From: Pseudomonadales bacterium
GTDB lineage: Bacteria; Pseudomonadota; Gammaproteobacteria; Pseudomonadales; Pseudohongiellaceae
DNA length: 64,000 bases
Assembly: GCA_022821865.1 (NCBI GenBank)
Contig: JAJECW010000008.1
Coordinates: 1 to 64,000 of the forward strand
Direction of reading: 5' to 3'
In this document: positions 62,128-64,000 of the stretch, in pieces
Layout: each line of letters opens with the position of its first letter
How positions within the stretch are numbered: position 1 is the stretch's first letter
Program-made: the position numbers and the translations under genes
Notes under the pieces: model-generated
Seen by the model: only the letters and a program-made list of their open reading frames with translations
What the model was told of the DNA's origin: nothing
The model's database searches: none

Positions 62128-63231
62128 TTGATCGTATTTCGCTATCTGGCAAGACAGGTGTTGCAGGCGACCGTCGTGGTCGCGCTGATATTGCTTGCCG
62201 TGGCGGTGATCTCGCGCTTCATGCAATACCTGGGGGAGGCCGCCAGCGGACAGAAGGCGGCGGACGCCCTGTTCCTGATCATGCTGTATCGCCTGCCGGA
62301 GTTTCTGCTCGTCATCCTGCCGCTCGCCCTGTTGCTCGGCATCGTGCTGTCCTATGGCCGCATGTATGCCGAGAACGAGATGGTCAGCCTCATGGGCGCC
62401 GGCATCGGCCAGACCCGTCTCACGCGAATCACGCTCGGCATCGCGGCCGTGGCGATGGCGCTCATGGGCGTCCTGAGCCTGGGCGCCGCGCCCTGGGGCA
62501 TGCGCCAGGCCGAAGCCATCGTGCAGGGCCAGGAAGAACTGACCGAACTCGACCTGATCGTCGCGGGGCAGTTCCGCAGTTTCAGCGACGGCGGCCGCGT
62601 CACCTGGACCGAACGCACAAGCAATTCCGCGGCGGGCGGCCGCGAATTGCGGAACGTTTTCGTGGCGGTTTCCGGAGCGGGCGCCGAGTCCGGCGCCGCG
62701 CCGGTGATCGTCTTCGCCGAAAGCGCCCGGCCGATGATAGACGAGGCGACCGGCGCCCGCTTCATGCGCATGGAGAACGTTGCCCAGTACGACGGCGCCC
62801 CGGGCAGCGCCGAGTTCAGCGTCGGCCGCTTCGACGCCCAGTCGATCCTGTTGCCGCAGCCGGCGGAATTCGAAGCAACGCTCGAGCAGTCGACGATCGC
62901 GACCCTGGATCTGATCGGTTCGGCTGACCCGGTCCACGCGGGAGAACTGCAATGGCGGTTGTCGCTGATCGTGCTCGCTCCCGTGCTTGGCGTGCTCGCG
63001 GTGCCCATGAGCCGCGTGCAGCCGCGCCAGGGCCGCTATATCAAGCTCGTGCCCGCGGCATTCCTGTACGTGGTCTATTTCGCCTTGCTCGAATTCTGCC
63101 GCGACGCGGTGGAGGACGGTGGTTCGCCTTACGCGTTCTGGCTGGTGCACGCGGTGTTTCTCGCATTGGCGCTGATCGCGATTCGCCAGGGCCGGATGTC
63201 CCGGAGGCTTTTTTGGAAACCGGGCACATGA
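62128..63231 (+). CDS. lptF: LPS export ABC transporter permease LptF
   Basis: A 367-aa inner-membrane protein with three N-terminal and three C-terminal helices around a periplasmic beta-jellyroll. Family features are RYLARQVLQATVVVAL at the start, LPLALLLGIVLSYGRMYAEN after TM2-3, and LAPVLGVLAVPMSRVQPRQG before TM5. LptF forms, with LptG and LptB, the transporter that extracts LPS and feeds LptC-A-D. I choose the TTG at 62128 (GGTGGCAGG upstream) because it gives the usual family start; TTG 62086 would add 14 residues. It overlaps lptG by 4 nt. Confidence 0.9.
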   Translation: MIVFRYLARQVLQATVVVALILLAVAVISRFMQYLGEAASGQKAADALFLIMLYRLPEFLLVILPLALLLGIVLSYGRMYAENEMVSLMGAGIGQTRLTRITLGIAAVAMALMGVLSLGAAPWGMRQAEAIVQGQEELTELDLIVAGQFRSFSDGGRVTWTERTSNSAAGGRELRNVFVAVSGAGAESGAAPVIVFAESARPMIDEATGARFMRMENVAQYDGAPGSAEFSVGRFDAQSILLPQPAEFEATLEQSTIATLDLIGSADPVHAGELQWRLSLIVLAPVLGVLAVPMSRVQPRQGRYIKLVPAAFLYVVYFALLEFCRDAVEDGGSPYAFWLVHAVFLALALIAIRQGRMSRRLFWKPGT

Positions 63232-64000
63232 AGCGCCTCGACCGGCTCGTGCGCAATTCGATGATCCTGGCGACCGCCGGGGCGATCGTCGTCATCGTCT
63301 GTCTGGACATGACCTTTTCCCTGATCGACCAGATTCAGGACACCAACGAAGGCTATTCGACGCTCGATGCGATGGTTTTCGTGCTCTGGACAGCGCCAGC
63401 AAGCATCCATGAACTGTTGCCCTTTGCCGCTCTCGGCGGCGCCCTGATCGGGCTCGGCATTCTCGCCTCGCATAATGAACTCGTCGTCATGCAAAGCGCG
63501 GGAGTCTCGGTCGGGCGTATCGTCTACGCCGTACTCAAACCCACCCTGGCAATCATGCTGCTCGGCCTGCTGCTCGGCGAGTATGTTGCGCCGCCCCTGG
63601 AGCGGCAGGCGGAAAGCCACCGGGCGGAATTGCGCGGCGCAGATCCGGAATCGGCCCTGGAGCAGGGCGCCTGGTACAAGTCCGGCGACGAGTTCATCCA
63701 TGTGGGCGCCATCAGCCCCGACGGGGAATCGCTGATCGGCGTCAGTCGCTACCGAGGGAACGGCGGCGGCGAGCTGCTTTCGGCCAGCTTCGCCGCCAGT
63801 GCGCAATACGTGGCGGACCCCCAGGCGCCGTACTGGCGCCTGCGGCAGGTGCGGGAAAGCCGCTTTACCGGCGAAGGCATTGTTTCCGGCAGCTATCCGG
63901 AGCAGGAATGGCGTGTTGACCTGTCACCGTATTTGCTCGGGGTATTGCTCATCGAGCCGGACCAGCAGCCCATCAGCGGATTGTGGCGCATGGCGGGATT
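63228..64000 (+). CDS. lptG: LPS export ABC transporter permease LptG (partial, runs off the window)
   Basis: The ATG overlaps the lptF stop (ATGA). About 257 codons are present before the end of the window. TM1 and TM2 are LDRLVRNSMILATAGAIVVI and SIHELLPFAALGGALIGLGI, and the conserved ASHNELVVMQSAGVSV follows; the jellyroll domain has begun. The missing part should hold the rest of the jellyroll and the last three helices. It is the paired permease of LptF. Confidence 0.92.
   Translation, partial: MKRLDRLVRNSMILATAGAIVVIVCLDMTFSLIDQIQDTNEGYSTLDAMVFVLWTAPASIHELLPFAALGGALIGLGILASHNELVVMQSAGVSVGRIVYAVLKPTLAIMLLGLLLGEYVAPPLERQAESHRAELRGADPESALEQGAWYKSGDEFIHVGAISPDGESLIGVSRYRGNGGGELLSASFAASAQYVADPQAPYWRLRQVRESRFTGEGIVSGSYPEQEWRVDLSPYLLGVLLIEPDQQPISGLWRMAG

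Overview
The window looks like a piece of a GC-rich chromosome from a free-living, probably marine, gammaproteobacterium. The pointers are the lptF-lptG pair, the yrfG-hslR pair, cysQ, a gamma-class carbonic anhydrase, a DmdC-like acyl-CoA dehydrogenase and many exported heterotroph-type proteins. This is inferred from gene content; no rRNA or tRNA gene was seen to confirm it.

Layout. 1-2214 is AT-rich and decayed: a small hypothetical gene, a secreted-protein gene broken by two frameshifts, and a DsbA-like lipoprotein gene with an in-frame TAA. 2215-2777 has no gene. 2778-17848 is GC-rich housekeeping and accessory metabolism: a Tat-exported linalool dehydratase/isomerase-like protein, an exported methyltransferase, an HCCA-isomerase-like protein, two inositol-monophosphatase-superfamily enzymes, a DprE1/DprE2-like oxidoreductase pair, hslR-yrfG, an APC transporter, and an FG-GAP / NHL / DUF4153 run. 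17969-22423 is one 1484-residue secreted protein combining Ig-like domains, plant-type leucine-rich repeats and a metzincin protease site. 22530-28968 is a duplicated zinc-uptake cassette: two small Cys-motif proteins, two ZnuD-like TonB receptors with His/Asp-rich loops, and a ZIP transporter. A short palindromic repeat (core CTGCGCGAAGTCGCAG) is scattered through the intergenic gaps of the first 29 kb.

From about 29.7 to 62 kb the window is a defence and mobile-element island interleaved with a few metabolic genes. It holds a BrnT/BrnA toxin-antitoxin pair, an integrase remnant, an AT-rich exonuclease-BRCT gene, a frameshifted hypothetical gene, an AbiEi-type antitoxin whose AbiEii partner is cut to 26 codons, and a five-gene minus-strand operon (type III res, YhcG/DUF1016 nuclease, type III mod, GajA-like OLD nuclease, GajB-like helicase). 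Further on are a three-gene plus-strand operon (PLD-SNF2 helicase, Eco57I-type methyltransferase, DprA-like protein), an orphan ribbon-helix-helix antitoxin with a transposase scrap, and an AAA ATPase/subtilase pair resembling IetAS. An MBL hydrolase, a Baeyer-Villiger-type monooxygenase, a nitronate monooxygenase and an acyl-CoA dehydrogenase sit between them. The window ends in lptF and a partial lptG, back in core genome.

The best candidate for an incompletely described system is the PLD-SNF2 / methyltransferase / DprA-like operon at 49639-56959: its three genes overlap by 4 nt each and match no named system I can recall. Second is the fused type III RM + YhcG + Gabija-like transcription unit at 36350-46416. 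Third is the duplicated zinc cassette.
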